Below the pieces are notes generated by a model. It was not told the origin of the DNA, searched no databases, and saw only the letters and a program-made list of their open reading frames with translations. A stretch of DNA of 64,000 bases from Aliidiomarina iranensis (lineage in GTDB: Bacteria; Pseudomonadota; Gammaproteobacteria; Enterobacterales; Alteromonadaceae). Both the position numbers and the translations under genes were made by a program. Every line of letters starts with the position of its first letter. Positions within the stretch are counted from its first letter, which is position 1. The stretch spans positions 248,001-312,000 of the forward strand of contig NZ_PIPJ01000001.1 in NCBI RefSeq assembly GCF_003987135.1, written 5' to 3'. Positions 55,669 through 64,000 of the stretch are shown here, one piece after another.

Positions 55669-56109
55669 GTGAAGTTTTTAAACCAAATCAAGTGGAAACA
55701 AGTTTTGGCCGTGTTTGCCGGTGTAGCTATTGCCGGTAGTGTAATGGCCGTTTCTGTGGATATGTCACGCGAGGCGATAGCCGACCGTATCAAACCAAGC
55801 GCTAAAGTACGTTTGGCAGGTGATGAAACTGCGCAAGCGAATAGCAGCCCAGCAGCGATGCAAGAGGGCTCGCGCTCCGGTGAAGCGGTATATAACCAAG
55901 CATGTGCTGCGTGCCATGCGGGTGGTGTATTGAACGCACCGCGCACAGGTAACGCTGAAGATTGGGAACCGCGTATCGCAAAAGGTATGGATACGTTGTT
56001 AGAGCATTCAATTAATGGGTTTAACGCAATGCCTCCTCGCGGAACTTGCATGAACTGTTCTGATGACGAAATTCTAGCTGCTATTGAATACATGATTGAA
56101 GATATCTAA
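55669..56109 (+). CDS. Cytochrome c5-type protein
   Basis: A 146-residue protein starting at GTG (AGGAG six bases before). It has an N-terminal hydrophobic export or anchor region, then a class I cytochrome c domain. Haem attaches at CAACH (C79, C82, H83), the methionine ligand is in FNAMPPRG, and a second cysteine pair (CMNC) is typical of cytochrome c5. It carries electrons in the periplasm. It is followed by a strong bidirectional terminator. Confidence 0.92.
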   Translation: MKFLNQIKWKQVLAVFAGVAIAGSVMAVSVDMSREAIADRIKPSAKVRLAGDETAQANSSPAAMQEGSRSGEAVYNQACAACHAGGVLNAPRTGNAEDWEPRIAKGMDTLLEHSINGFNAMPPRGTCMNCSDDEILAAIEYMIEDI

Positions 56110-56131
56110 CAGCCCGATATTCGCTAAAAAC

Positions 56132-56163
56132 AAAAAAAGCTGCCCATTCGGGCAGCTTTTTTT
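56132..56163. terminator. Bidirectional rho-independent terminator
   Basis: Fourteen bases, AAAAAAAGCTGCCC, pair with GGGCAGCTTTTTTT around an ATTC loop. The GC-rich core with A and T runs on both sides would end transcription from either direction. It lies 23 bases after the cytochrome stop. Confidence 0.92.
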
Positions 56164-56301
56164 GTTTTAAGTCAATGTACTTATAAGAATAGCTTTTGAT
56201 GTCTTTCTATTCTTTGAAAGTAGTAATATACTGCCGAATATATACATTAAAATAACATTTCTTATTTGAAGTGTTAGATAGCTGGGTGAGGTTGCTCAAG
56301 G

Positions 56302-58950
56302 GTGAGCGTAAAGTACCAAGATGCTCCAAAACTAGAACCGGAGGTACAAATACGCCGATTAGAGCGTGTTGTAGCAAGGCTGAAGGTTTTAACACAGAAG
56401 TATCGGCAAGCTGAAGTTATTCAGCAGGCTCTTTTTCGTATTTCCGAATCCGCATCCTCCGCGCAAAACATGGAACAAATATATCGTGATGTGCACCGCA
56501 TCATAGGTCAGCTGATGACCGCCAAGAATTTTTATATTTGTTTGTACACCGAAGATCGCGAATCATTCACTTTTCCCTATTTTGTGGATCAATACGATGA
56601 TGCCCGTATGGTTGCAGAAGTGCCTGCTGAAGCATTAATGCGTGGTATGACCGGGTATGTATTGCGTGGTGGCGAGCCTATTCTGTGCACGAAAGAGGAT
56701 ATCGAGGCTTTAGTTGAGGCGGGTGAGGTTAATTTCCTTGGTTCATTACCGGTAGATTGGCTTGGAGTACCACTCATCGCGAACGATGAGTTTATTGGCG
56801 CTATGGTGGTACAAAGTTATGCCGAGGAAATGCGCTATAAAACGGAAGATCTTGAGCTGTTAATGTTCGTTTCTCAGCACGTGGTGAATGCGCTCGAGCG
56901 CTTCCGTCACCGCGAATACTTGGAATCTGAAGTAGCCAAGCGTACTTCTGAATTACAGCAAACTAACGTTGATTTGCGTAGTGAAATTGTAGAGCGAGAG
57001 AAAGCCGAACTGCAAACTGCAGTGCTCTTCTCAATTTCAGAATTAACCAACACAGCCGAAGACATGCCTACCTTCTACAAGCAGCTGCACGTTGAAGTTT
57101 CTCGCTTGATTCAAGCAGAGAACTTTTATATTGCGTTGTTAACTGAAAACCGGCAACAGGTGTATTTTCCCTATTATACCGATGAAAATAGTAGCCAAGC
57201 ACGGCAACGGAATTTGCAAAAAGGCCTTACCGAATATGTGCTGCGTACTCGCAAACCTGCGTATGTAGATAACAAAATCCGTGATGCTCTTATTGCCAAG
57301 GGAGAGGTTGCTCTTTCGGAATCTCGGGGCACTTTAGCGCATCAATGGTTGGGTTCGCCGTTAATGCTTGATGGCCGCATTTTTGGGGTAATTGCCACCC
57401 AAACCTATGCCATAGATAAACCCTTCTCCCGGGAAGATTTAGAGCTGCTAAACTTTGTTGCCCACCATGTTTCAGTGGCTATTGATAGGCGTAGAGCGGC
57501 TGAGCAACTCGCCAAGGCGAATAGCTTTTTGGAAAAGCGAATTGCTGAACGAACTGAAGAATTAGTAGAAGAAATTGAGCGGAGAAAAGAAATCGAGGCA
57601 AAGCTTTATCATGATGCTCACCACGATAACTTAACCGGCTTGCCGAACCGAGCGATGTTTGCTGAACGAGTGAATCAAGCATTGGCGCGGCAAAAACGAA
57701 ACCCAAAAGATAATTTTGCATTGTTATTCGTAGATCTCGATCGCTTTAAGAATATCAATGACACCTTAGGCCACTCGGCGGGCGATGAGTTTTTATTAGA
57801 AGTATCAAAACGAATTTATGGCGCCATTCGGGAGCCCGATTTCTTGGCGCGCCTAGGCGGTGATGAGTTTGTTATTTTGCTGGAGCCCGTAAGAACAGTA
57901 GATGATACAAAAGATGTAGCGAGCCGCATTATCGAGGTGATGAAAGCGCCATTCACGTTAAACGGGCAGGAACATTTTTCTGGTGCCAGTATTGGTATTG
58001 CTACTTGCAGAGGGCCGGATGACACCACTGATAGATTACTACGGGATGCCGATGCGGCAATGTATGAAGCGAAGAATCTAGGGCGCGGCCGTTATGTAGT
58101 ATTTGATGAGGCGATTCGCAGTGGCTTGGTAGATGCACTCAATCAGGAAGCGGCTCTTCGCCATGCGAAGGCCAAAGAAGATTTTCTGCTTTGGTATCAG
58201 CCTATCTATTCCTTACAAGGCGACACCATCAAGGGTTATGAAATGTTGCTGCGTTGGAAGCGTGGCAAACAAATTGTGCTTCCAGGTGAATTCATGGCCT
58301 TGGCGGAACGCTCTGGGGCTATTATTGAAATTGACCAATGGGTGTTATCAGAAGCGTGTAACTTGATTAAAGCTCGTAAGGCAAGAGATTACAAATCATT
58401 GCCTGTGCATGTGAATCTTTGTGTACAACACTTGTTGCGGCCCCGCCATGTGCAAACCTTGATTGATTCAGTATCTCGTTTGCAGGTGCCGCACAATTTG
58501 ATTGTCTTAGAGTTCGATGAGGATTCATTACAAAAAGAAGATTCTCGGCGAATTTTATCGAGTTTGCGGAAGTTAAAAGAAGCAGGTTTCACTCTAGCTT
58601 TAGATGATTTCGGAAGAGTGACTGGGCCACTGCATTTTATTTACAACTATCCTTTCGACATCATTAAGCTTGATAGAAATTTTGTGGCCCAAGTTGATCG
58701 TAAAGAGCGCGCTCAAGCTATGGTTCGGCATATCGTAACCCTCTGTAAAGAGCTGGGTATTGAGCTCAGTGCCGAGGGTATTGAGAGTGCCTCGCAGCGC
58801 CGCGAACTTGAGCAACTCGGAGTAACTAGGGGGCAGGGAAATCTGTTGAGTGCGGCACAAACCATTGAGGGCGTGCACGGTCATGGCAGAGCACCGCAAG
58901 AAGCAAAAGCTCAAGATGAGAAAAGTACTCGAGCGGAACACTCGAAGTAG
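56302..58950 (+). CDS. c-di-GMP protein: two GAF domains, intact GGDEF and degenerate EAL
   Basis: An 882-residue soluble protein with two GAF domains (about 45-200 and 240-395), each followed by coiled-coil sequence, then GGDEF (about 430-600) and EAL (about 610-855). The GGDEF site is complete at 519-523 (LGGDEFVILL). The EAL site is changed: EMLLRW at E647, LEFDEDSLQ in place of the E-x-T-E-S region, and LDDFGRVTGPL. Cyclase activity is therefore likely and phosphodiesterase activity is not. This is the mirror image of the protein at 36580. The start is GTG with GAGG about ten bases upstream. It is convergent with rep. Confidence 0.88.
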   Translation: MSVKYQDAPKLEPEVQIRRLERVVARLKVLTQKYRQAEVIQQALFRISESASSAQNMEQIYRDVHRIIGQLMTAKNFYICLYTEDRESFTFPYFVDQYDDARMVAEVPAEALMRGMTGYVLRGGEPILCTKEDIEALVEAGEVNFLGSLPVDWLGVPLIANDEFIGAMVVQSYAEEMRYKTEDLELLMFVSQHVVNALERFRHREYLESEVAKRTSELQQTNVDLRSEIVEREKAELQTAVLFSISELTNTAEDMPTFYKQLHVEVSRLIQAENFYIALLTENRQQVYFPYYTDENSSQARQRNLQKGLTEYVLRTRKPAYVDNKIRDALIAKGEVALSESRGTLAHQWLGSPLMLDGRIFGVIATQTYAIDKPFSREDLELLNFVAHHVSVAIDRRRAAEQLAKANSFLEKRIAERTEELVEEIERRKEIEAKLYHDAHHDNLTGLPNRAMFAERVNQALARQKRNPKDNFALLFVDLDRFKNINDTLGHSAGDEFLLEVSKRIYGAIREPDFLARLGGDEFVILLEPVRTVDDTKDVASRIIEVMKAPFTLNGQEHFSGASIGIATCRGPDDTTDRLLRDADAAMYEAKNLGRGRYVVFDEAIRSGLVDALNQEAALRHAKAKEDFLLWYQPIYSLQGDTIKGYEMLLRWKRGKQIVLPGEFMALAERSGAIIEIDQWVLSEACNLIKARKARDYKSLPVHVNLCVQHLLRPRHVQTLIDSVSRLQVPHNLIVLEFDEDSLQKEDSRRILSSLRKLKEAGFTLALDDFGRVTGPLHFIYNYPFDIIKLDRNFVAQVDRKERAQAMVRHIVTLCKELGIELSAEGIESASQRRELEQLGVTRGQGNLLSAAQTIEGVHGHGRAPQEAKAQDEKSTRAEHSK

Positions 58951-58952
58951 TT

Positions 58953-60971
58953 CTATTTCCGTAACATTTCTCGCAAACGCGCCACATTCGATTCGGTTTT
59001 CGCCTGTTGCTCCTCTTTGCTTACCGGTTTTCGTTGATCTTCCCAATCGATATCATCTTGCGGTAGTTCCATTAGAAAGCGGCTTACTTCGGGGCGCACC
59101 GTTTCGCCGTATTGGCGCCGTTGTTTGGCTAACGTAAAGGTTAACTTGCGCTGAGCTCGTGTAACCCCCACGTAAGCTAAGCGGCGCTCTTCCTCGATAT
59201 CATCATTATCAATGCTGGTTTGATGCGGGAGTAAGCCTTCTTCCATGCCTACTAAAAATACATAGGGGAACTCTAACCCCTTCGAGGAATGTAGAGTCAT
59301 CAGCTGAACCTGATCGGAATCATCTTCCTCATCTTGGCGCGAGAGCATATCGCGTAGCACTAACTTAGCAACCACTTGGTCGATCGAAAGCGGGTCGTTT
59401 TCAGGGCTCCCCATCAACATATCGCTCACCCACCGAAATAATTCATTCACGTTTTTAATGCGCATTTCCGCAGCAGCGGGACTGCCACTACTCTCAAACA
59501 GCCAATCTTCATAGTGAATACTTTGAATCATTGCTTTTACTGCTTGCGTGGCATGTTGCTCGCCGGAATCGCTTTCTCTGGCGGTATGTAAAATCAGTTG
59601 AGTGAATTCTTGCACATCTTGGAATGCGCGGGTGGCTAACAAGGTTTTCAAGCCTGAATGCTGGCAGGTTGCGAACAAGCTAAGATTCTCTTGATGAGCG
59701 AGCTGGCCGATTCGTTCAATAGTTTGCGGGCCAATCCCCCTGCGCGGCGTGTTGATGATGCGTAAAAAAGCATTATCATCGTTGGGGTTAACCACTAGCC
59801 GTAGGTAGGCCAAGATATCCTTCACTTCCGCGCGGGCAAAGAATGATTGTCCGCCCGTAATTTTGTAGGGAATACGGTTGTTCATTAAGGCTTTTTCAAA
59901 AATTCGCGCTTGGTGATTACCCCGATATAATATGGCGTAATCGCCATAGCGGGTGCTATCCATAAAGCGCTCGCGAATAATTTCCGCAACAACACGCTCA
60001 GCCTCATTCTCTTCATTCTTGCCAAAAATCACGCGTAAAGGCTGGCCATATTCCATGGCGGAAAAGAGCTCTTTTTCAAACACATGTGGGTTATTGGCAA
60101 TGAGAATATTGGCGCTTTTTAAAATACGGCCTACGGAACGATAGTTTTGCTCAAGCTTTATTACTTTAAGGCTTGGAAAATGCTGTTGTAGTAGCGCTAG
60201 ATTTTCCGGTTGTGCGCCGCGCCAAGAGTAAATACTTTGGTCATCATCACCTACAACGGTAAAGCGGCCGCGCTCACCCACAAGCAAGCGCACTAATTCG
60301 TATTGGCTGGTGTTGGTATCTTGATACTCATCTACCAACAAATAGCGAATGCGTTGCTGCCAGCGTTGGCGAACCTCAGGTACTTGTTTTAGCAATAAGG
60401 TGGGGAGCAAAATGAGATCATCAAAATCAAGAGCGTTGCAGGCTTTTAAATGCCGTTGATACGCCGTGTAAAGCTCCGCGAATACGGCATCATCTGGATG
60501 TTTGTCATCGGGTTGCACGTGCTCGGGGAGCAGCATGGCATTTTTCCAGTGGCTAATGCGCTGTTGTAGGCGTTGTATTACAGCCTTATCGGCATCAATG
60601 GTATCTTCACAGAGCGCACTAAGTAACGCAAAGCTATCTTGATCATCGAACAGCGAGAAACCTGGCTTAAAGCCAAGCATAGCCGCTTCTCGGCGAATCA
60701 TATCGAGGCCTAAGGTATGAAAAGTAGATACTCGTAAACCGCGGCAATTTTTACGGCCTAAGCGTTGCGATATACGTTCTCGCATTTCTCGCGCCGCTTT
60801 GTTGGTAAAGGTAACCGCAGCAATATGATTAGCTTTGTAACCGGCTTGGGTGATCAGATAAGCAATTTTCTCGGTTATAACTCGAGTTTTCCCACTACCC
60901 GCGCCAGCGAGCACCAACGTAGGGCCGCTAATATATTCAACTGCCCCTTGTTGTTGTGGATTTAATTGCAT
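58953..60971 (-). CDS. rep: ATP-dependent DNA helicase Rep
   Basis: A 672-residue superfamily 1 helicase with Walker A LAGAGSGKTRVITEK, Walker B VDEYQDTN, DDDQSIYSWRGA, and motifs LMTLHSSKGLEFP and YVGVTRAQRKL. It moves 3' to 5' and helps replication forks pass obstacles. Its stop lies two bases from the convergent GAF-GGDEF gene, and it is divergent from ubiK. Confidence 0.95.
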   Translation of the reverse strand: MQLNPQQQGAVEYISGPTLVLAGAGSGKTRVITEKIAYLITQAGYKANHIAAVTFTNKAAREMRERISQRLGRKNCRGLRVSTFHTLGLDMIRREAAMLGFKPGFSLFDDQDSFALLSALCEDTIDADKAVIQRLQQRISHWKNAMLLPEHVQPDDKHPDDAVFAELYTAYQRHLKACNALDFDDLILLPTLLLKQVPEVRQRWQQRIRYLLVDEYQDTNTSQYELVRLLVGERGRFTVVGDDDQSIYSWRGAQPENLALLQQHFPSLKVIKLEQNYRSVGRILKSANILIANNPHVFEKELFSAMEYGQPLRVIFGKNEENEAERVVAEIIRERFMDSTRYGDYAILYRGNHQARIFEKALMNNRIPYKITGGQSFFARAEVKDILAYLRLVVNPNDDNAFLRIINTPRRGIGPQTIERIGQLAHQENLSLFATCQHSGLKTLLATRAFQDVQEFTQLILHTARESDSGEQHATQAVKAMIQSIHYEDWLFESSGSPAAAEMRIKNVNELFRWVSDMLMGSPENDPLSIDQVVAKLVLRDMLSRQDEEDDSDQVQLMTLHSSKGLEFPYVFLVGMEEGLLPHQTSIDNDDIEEERRLAYVGVTRAQRKLTFTLAKQRRQYGETVRPEVSRFLMELPQDDIDWEDQRKPVSKEEQQAKTESNVARLREMLRK

Positions 60972-61130
60972 GCTTTTGCCACCGCTACACTAAATGCTGA
61001 TACAAATGGTAAGGCGCGCATTGTAACCGAATTCGGCCATATGCCATAACTTGAATTTGCGGTATGCTGTGATTAGTGAAAGGTATAAATGCTTGGCAAT
61101 TGAGCCAATTAACTCGCTAAGGAAAAACCA

Positions 61131-61370
61131 ATGATTGATGCAAAAAAAATTGAACAAATCGCAAAGCAAATTACCGAGAGCATCCCACCGGGTGTGCGAG
61201 GCATGGCCGATAATATGGAACAAAAGGTAAAGCAAGCTGTACAAGGGCAGTTGAGCAAGCTAGATGTTGTTACCCGTGAGGAAATGGAAATACAGCAACA
61301 CCTTATTCTGCGCTTGCGCCAACGAATTGAAGCCCTCGAAGCAAAATTAGATGAACAGGATAAAGCTTAA
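61131..61370 (+). CDS. ubiK: Ubiquinone biosynthesis accessory factor UbiK
   Basis: A 79-residue protein beginning MIDAKKIEQIAKQI, with an amphipathic N-terminus and a C-terminal coiled coil (LILRLRQRIEALEAKLDEQ). It matches UbiK/YqiC of the BMFP family, which aids aerobic ubiquinone synthesis with UbiJ. Confidence 0.9.
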   Translation: MIDAKKIEQIAKQITESIPPGVRGMADNMEQKVKQAVQGQLSKLDVVTREEMEIQQHLILRLRQRIEALEAKLDEQDKA

Positions 61371-61437
61371 GCCGGCTCACGGTATATCGAAACTGGGATT
61401 TTTGCTACTGAAGTTCAAAATCCTTTGGAGTTTGTGA

Positions 61438-62913
61438 GTGCTCGCTTCATGGTTACAACGGTTTAGCACACGTACGCAATTTTTTATTGCCATTGCTGGC
61501 ACTGGAATTTTTCTAGTTGCTGTGGTTTTGCTCGGTGTGCGTAGCTATTTTTTGAATAATTTTTCGCGCTATATTGCCGAGCAAGAACAGCAACGCTTGC
61601 AGCCGGTGGCTGCCGTGTTTGCCGAATATTACACGCAAACCGTTGAAGAATTGGGCGCTCAAGGCATTAATGAAATTGCCGAAGATAACTTATGGCGAAG
61701 AATAGTAGCCGCAATTCAACGTGATTTATTGCTAAATCCAAGCCGCGTAAATTTTGCGCCGGAACTTAGTTTTACCGAGCTAAATTTAGAAACCCTTTCC
61801 GGTTATCGTGTGTTTGGTGTTGATATCGACGATCCCGTATCAGTAGCCATTCTTAATAACGGCGAGCTTATCGCGACGCTCAGTACCACCATGCCTCGCG
61901 AGCAAATGTTACCTATCGATTTAGTGTTTCGTGAGCAACAAGAAAAGGCACTGTTGTGGGCTGGTGCAGTAGCACTTACCGTGGCTGCCATAGTTGCTTG
62001 GTTACTCGCCACGCAACTGCGAAAAAGACTCCTGCGATTACGGCAAACAACTCAGCAAATTGCATCCGGTGATTATCGGGATGCCTCGAATGAAGCGATG
62101 CTTACTCGACAAACAGGCGCAAAGGATGATATCGCTGAGCTCTCTGAAGCCATTCATCGATTAGCTGAAACCTTAGCCAATACGGAAAATCAACGTCGGC
62201 AATTTATGGCTGATTTAGCTCACGAGTTGCGTACGCCATTAACTATTTTAAAAGGTGAATTAGAAGCGGTTGAGGATAATATTCGGCAGCCCGATAAAGC
62301 ATTTTGTAAGTTGTTGTTGGCGCAAACTGAGCACTTAAATCATCTTGTGGAAGATTTTCATTCTTTGGCCCAAGCTGAGGCTTTGCAATACCAGTGGCAA
62401 AGCATTGATTTAAAGGCACTGTTAGCGCGCTCTGTAGAGCAAATAGCCACCCAAACCGCAACTGTGGGGCTCAACATTAAATATGTTGCGGCAGAGCATC
62501 CAATTTGGCTTCAGGCCGATGATCACCGCCTCCAACAAGCAATTATGAACTTACTACAAAATAGTGTTCGCTATACTAAAGCGCCAGGACAAATTTTTGT
62601 TCGATTAGGGGTGGATAAGATTACCCGCATGGCTTGGATAAGCATAGAAGATAGTGCGCCTAGTGTTGCTGAAGAGCATATTCCGCAGTTATTTACGCGA
62701 TTTTATCGAGTGGACCAAGATCGTCAGCGCGCCACAGGTGGTAGTGGCTTGGGATTAGCTATCGTTGCGCAAATTGTGCATGCGCATCATGGTACTGTGA
62801 GTGCACAACCAAGTTCGTTGGGTGGGTTACGTGTTGATATCAACTTACCTTATGCACCCAACTCGCATAATAATTTGGCGCGAAAGGGTGCTATGAGAGG
62901 TAAAGCTCCATGA
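61438..62913 (+). CDS. BaeS-like sensor histidine kinase
   Basis: A 491-residue kinase with two membrane helices (about 15-38 and 173-193) around a periplasmic sensor. A HAMP region follows, then the HisKA box HELRTPLTILKGE with H262, and HATPase motifs LLQNSVRYTKAPG and GGSGLGLAIV. The GTG start has GGAG seven bases upstream. It overlaps its regulator by four bases. BaeS-type kinases respond to envelope stress; the signal here is unknown, but an EF-hand protein gene follows the regulator. Confidence 0.9.
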   Translation: MLASWLQRFSTRTQFFIAIAGTGIFLVAVVLLGVRSYFLNNFSRYIAEQEQQRLQPVAAVFAEYYTQTVEELGAQGINEIAEDNLWRRIVAAIQRDLLLNPSRVNFAPELSFTELNLETLSGYRVFGVDIDDPVSVAILNNGELIATLSTTMPREQMLPIDLVFREQQEKALLWAGAVALTVAAIVAWLLATQLRKRLLRLRQTTQQIASGDYRDASNEAMLTRQTGAKDDIAELSEAIHRLAETLANTENQRRQFMADLAHELRTPLTILKGELEAVEDNIRQPDKAFCKLLLAQTEHLNHLVEDFHSLAQAEALQYQWQSIDLKALLARSVEQIATQTATVGLNIKYVAAEHPIWLQADDHRLQQAIMNLLQNSVRYTKAPGQIFVRLGVDKITRMAWISIEDSAPSVAEEHIPQLFTRFYRVDQDRQRATGGSGLGLAIVAQIVHAHHGTVSAQPSSLGGLRVDINLPYAPNSHNNLARKGAMRGKAP

Positions 62914-63584
62914 CCGATATCTTAATCGTTGAAGATGAAGCGGCAATACAACAGTTGCTAGTTGATTATCTGCAACAAGCTGGGTACAAGGTGAAGGCGG
63001 TTAAGCGAGGCGATGATGCGCTCGAATGCATTCGCGAAAGCGCGCCTGATTTAGTGCTACTAGATGTTATGCTTCCAGGTATTGATGGCCTTGAAGTGTG
63101 CAGGCAAGTGCGCGAATTTAGCCATGTTCCGATTGTTTTCCTAACGGCGAGGCACGATGAAATCGACCGTATCGTTGGTTTACGGCTCGGAGCCGATGAT
63201 TATATTGTAAAGCCATTTAGCCCGCGCGAAGTAGTGGCAAGGGTTGATGCCATGCTGCGGCGGAGCCGATGGTATTCTGAGTTGGCCGAAAAAGGCGAAA
63301 GCACAGGTTTGCATATCAATAATCGTGATTATCAGGCTTTTTGGGGTGATCAGCTTCTTGATTTAACACCGGTAGAGTTTCGTTTATTGAGTGCATTACA
63401 CGCTCATCCGGGTAGAGTGTATCGCCGCGATGAATTGATCAACATTGCTTACGATGATCACCGTATCGTGAGTGATCGCACCGTGGATAGCCACATTAAA
63501 AATTTACGGCAAAAGCTGCATGCTGCTGGTGCCGGCGATATTATTCAGGCGGTGTACGGTGTTGGTTACCGCTATCTGTTATGA
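62910..63584 (+). CDS. BaeR-like OmpR-family response regulator
   Basis: A 224-residue protein. The receiver domain has LIVEDEAAIQQLL, the phospho-acceptor aspartate in VLLDVMLPGIDG and the lysine in DYIVKPFSPREVVARV. The winged-helix output domain shows LTPVEFRLLSALHAHPGRVY and DSHIKNLRQKL. It is coupled to the upstream kinase. Confidence 0.93.
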   Translation: MTDILIVEDEAAIQQLLVDYLQQAGYKVKAVKRGDDALECIRESAPDLVLLDVMLPGIDGLEVCRQVREFSHVPIVFLTARHDEIDRIVGLRLGADDYIVKPFSPREVVARVDAMLRRSRWYSELAEKGESTGLHINNRDYQAFWGDQLLDLTPVEFRLLSALHAHPGRVYRRDELINIAYDDHRIVSDRTVDSHIKNLRQKLHAAGAGDIIQAVYGVGYRYLL

Positions 63585-63697
63585 AAGTGAATGCTAAAGC
63601 TCCACAATTTCTCCATATTTAGCGCATATTTACTGCATCTTTTTTGGCGATACTGGCGGTGAGTGATGAAGCCATCCCGGCTTTTAAGGAGTGAATA

Positions 63698-64000
63698 ATG
63701 AGAACATTAAACAAATTTAGCGCAATGATTATATGTCTTTTACCCTCGGTAATAATGGTAAATGCGTTTGCTACTGATAACACCGCAACAATCACAACAG
63801 CGATGGTTCGAGGGGATGCGCCGCCCGCACCGCCCAAGGCTCCTAAGCCACCGCAAGCCAACCGTATGACGTGGGTGGAACATATCAATGTTGATGGCGA
63901 GGTTGATCCTGAGACTCTTCGCGAGCGCGCAAGCGAAATGCGCACAGAGGCGATGCGTGAACGCTTTCAAGAGTTTGATTTGGATAGCGATGGATTTATC
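63698..64000 (+). CDS. Exported EF-hand protein, N-terminal part
   Basis: An ATG at 63698 with AAGGAG seven bases upstream opens a frame that runs to the right edge (101 codons). The product has a signal peptide (VIMVNAFAT) and a proline-rich linker (APPAPPKAPKPPQ). A helical region leads into the start of a calcium-binding loop, DLDSDGFI, where the window ends. It lies 113 bases behind the BaeSR-like pair and may be a target of that system. Confidence 0.82.
   Translation, partial: MRTLNKFSAMIICLLPSVIMVNAFATDNTATITTAMVRGDAPPAPPKAPKPPQANRMTWVEHINVDGEVDPETLRERASEMRTEAMRERFQEFDLDSDGFI

Noticed and set aside
55443-56093. 216-codon minus-strand frame over the cytochrome gene
   Set aside because: The opposite strand encodes a cytochrome with an intact haem site and a good ribosome site; this frame has neither a start signal nor a recognisable motif.

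Overview
The window looks like chromosomal DNA of a marine gammaproteobacterium. UbiK, Rep, DeoC-DeoA-DeoB, PurE-PurK, GlpK, a BaeSR-type two-component pair and an Arg tRNA with an encoded CCA are all typical of that class. The mid-range base composition and the set of exported peptidases (S9, S46 and M17 families) would suit the Alteromonadales, for example an Idiomarinaceae relative. That placement is inference and was not tested by any search.

Layout. 1-5.9 kb: a propeller-type sensor cut by the left edge, a TVP38-like membrane protein, an unusual fusion of a decayed phosphoesterase domain with a GT4 glycosyltransferase, and a LysR regulator. 6.0-10.8 kb: a DAB-type inorganic carbon accumulation operon (dabB, dabA and a third gene with a zinc-ribbon-like tail), divergent from the LysR gene. 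10.8-11.8 kb: an exported DUF4920-like protein, an unrecognised 53-residue ORF and a near-perfect Fur box. 11.8-14.7 kb: a three-gene poly-gamma-glutamate-type operon (pgsB, pgsC, pgsW) with no pgsA beside it. 14.8-25.5 kb: two exported amidohydrolases, an ABC-2 exporter and two DesK/DesR-like two-component pairs with similar palindromes near both, a repeat-rich spacer, and an XRE-DUF805 protein.

25.7-36.4 kb is the most accessory-like part. A HipB-like regulator lies downstream of three operator-like boxes with an exact 28-bp period. It is followed by a HipA gene that appears to have lost two large internal segments in frame. Next come an IS3-family remnant and a kdp potassium uptake locus (kdpF-A-B-C, an inserted TorF-type porin, kdpD-E). 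A TrkA-like fragment, short direct repeats, a copy of the 3' end of tRNA-Arg and the intact tRNA-Arg(CCG) with its promoter and terminator close the region. This arrangement resembles a genomic island at a tRNA, but no integrase is visible.

36.5-64 kb is more ordinary chromosome. It holds two c-di-GMP proteins with complementary decay (one with a degenerate GGDEF and intact EAL, one with an intact GGDEF and degenerate EAL), exported peptidases, OsmC and an esterase, the nucleoside catabolism operon cdd-deoC-deoA-deoB, glpK, purE-purK, dinB, a c5-type cytochrome, rep, ubiK, a BaeSR-like pair and the start of an exported EF-hand protein.

The strongest candidates for something undescribed are the shortened HipA with its three-box operator array, the porin-containing kdp island beside the tRNA 3'-end copy, the phosphoesterase-GT4 fusion, and the Fur box in front of a tiny unknown ORF.
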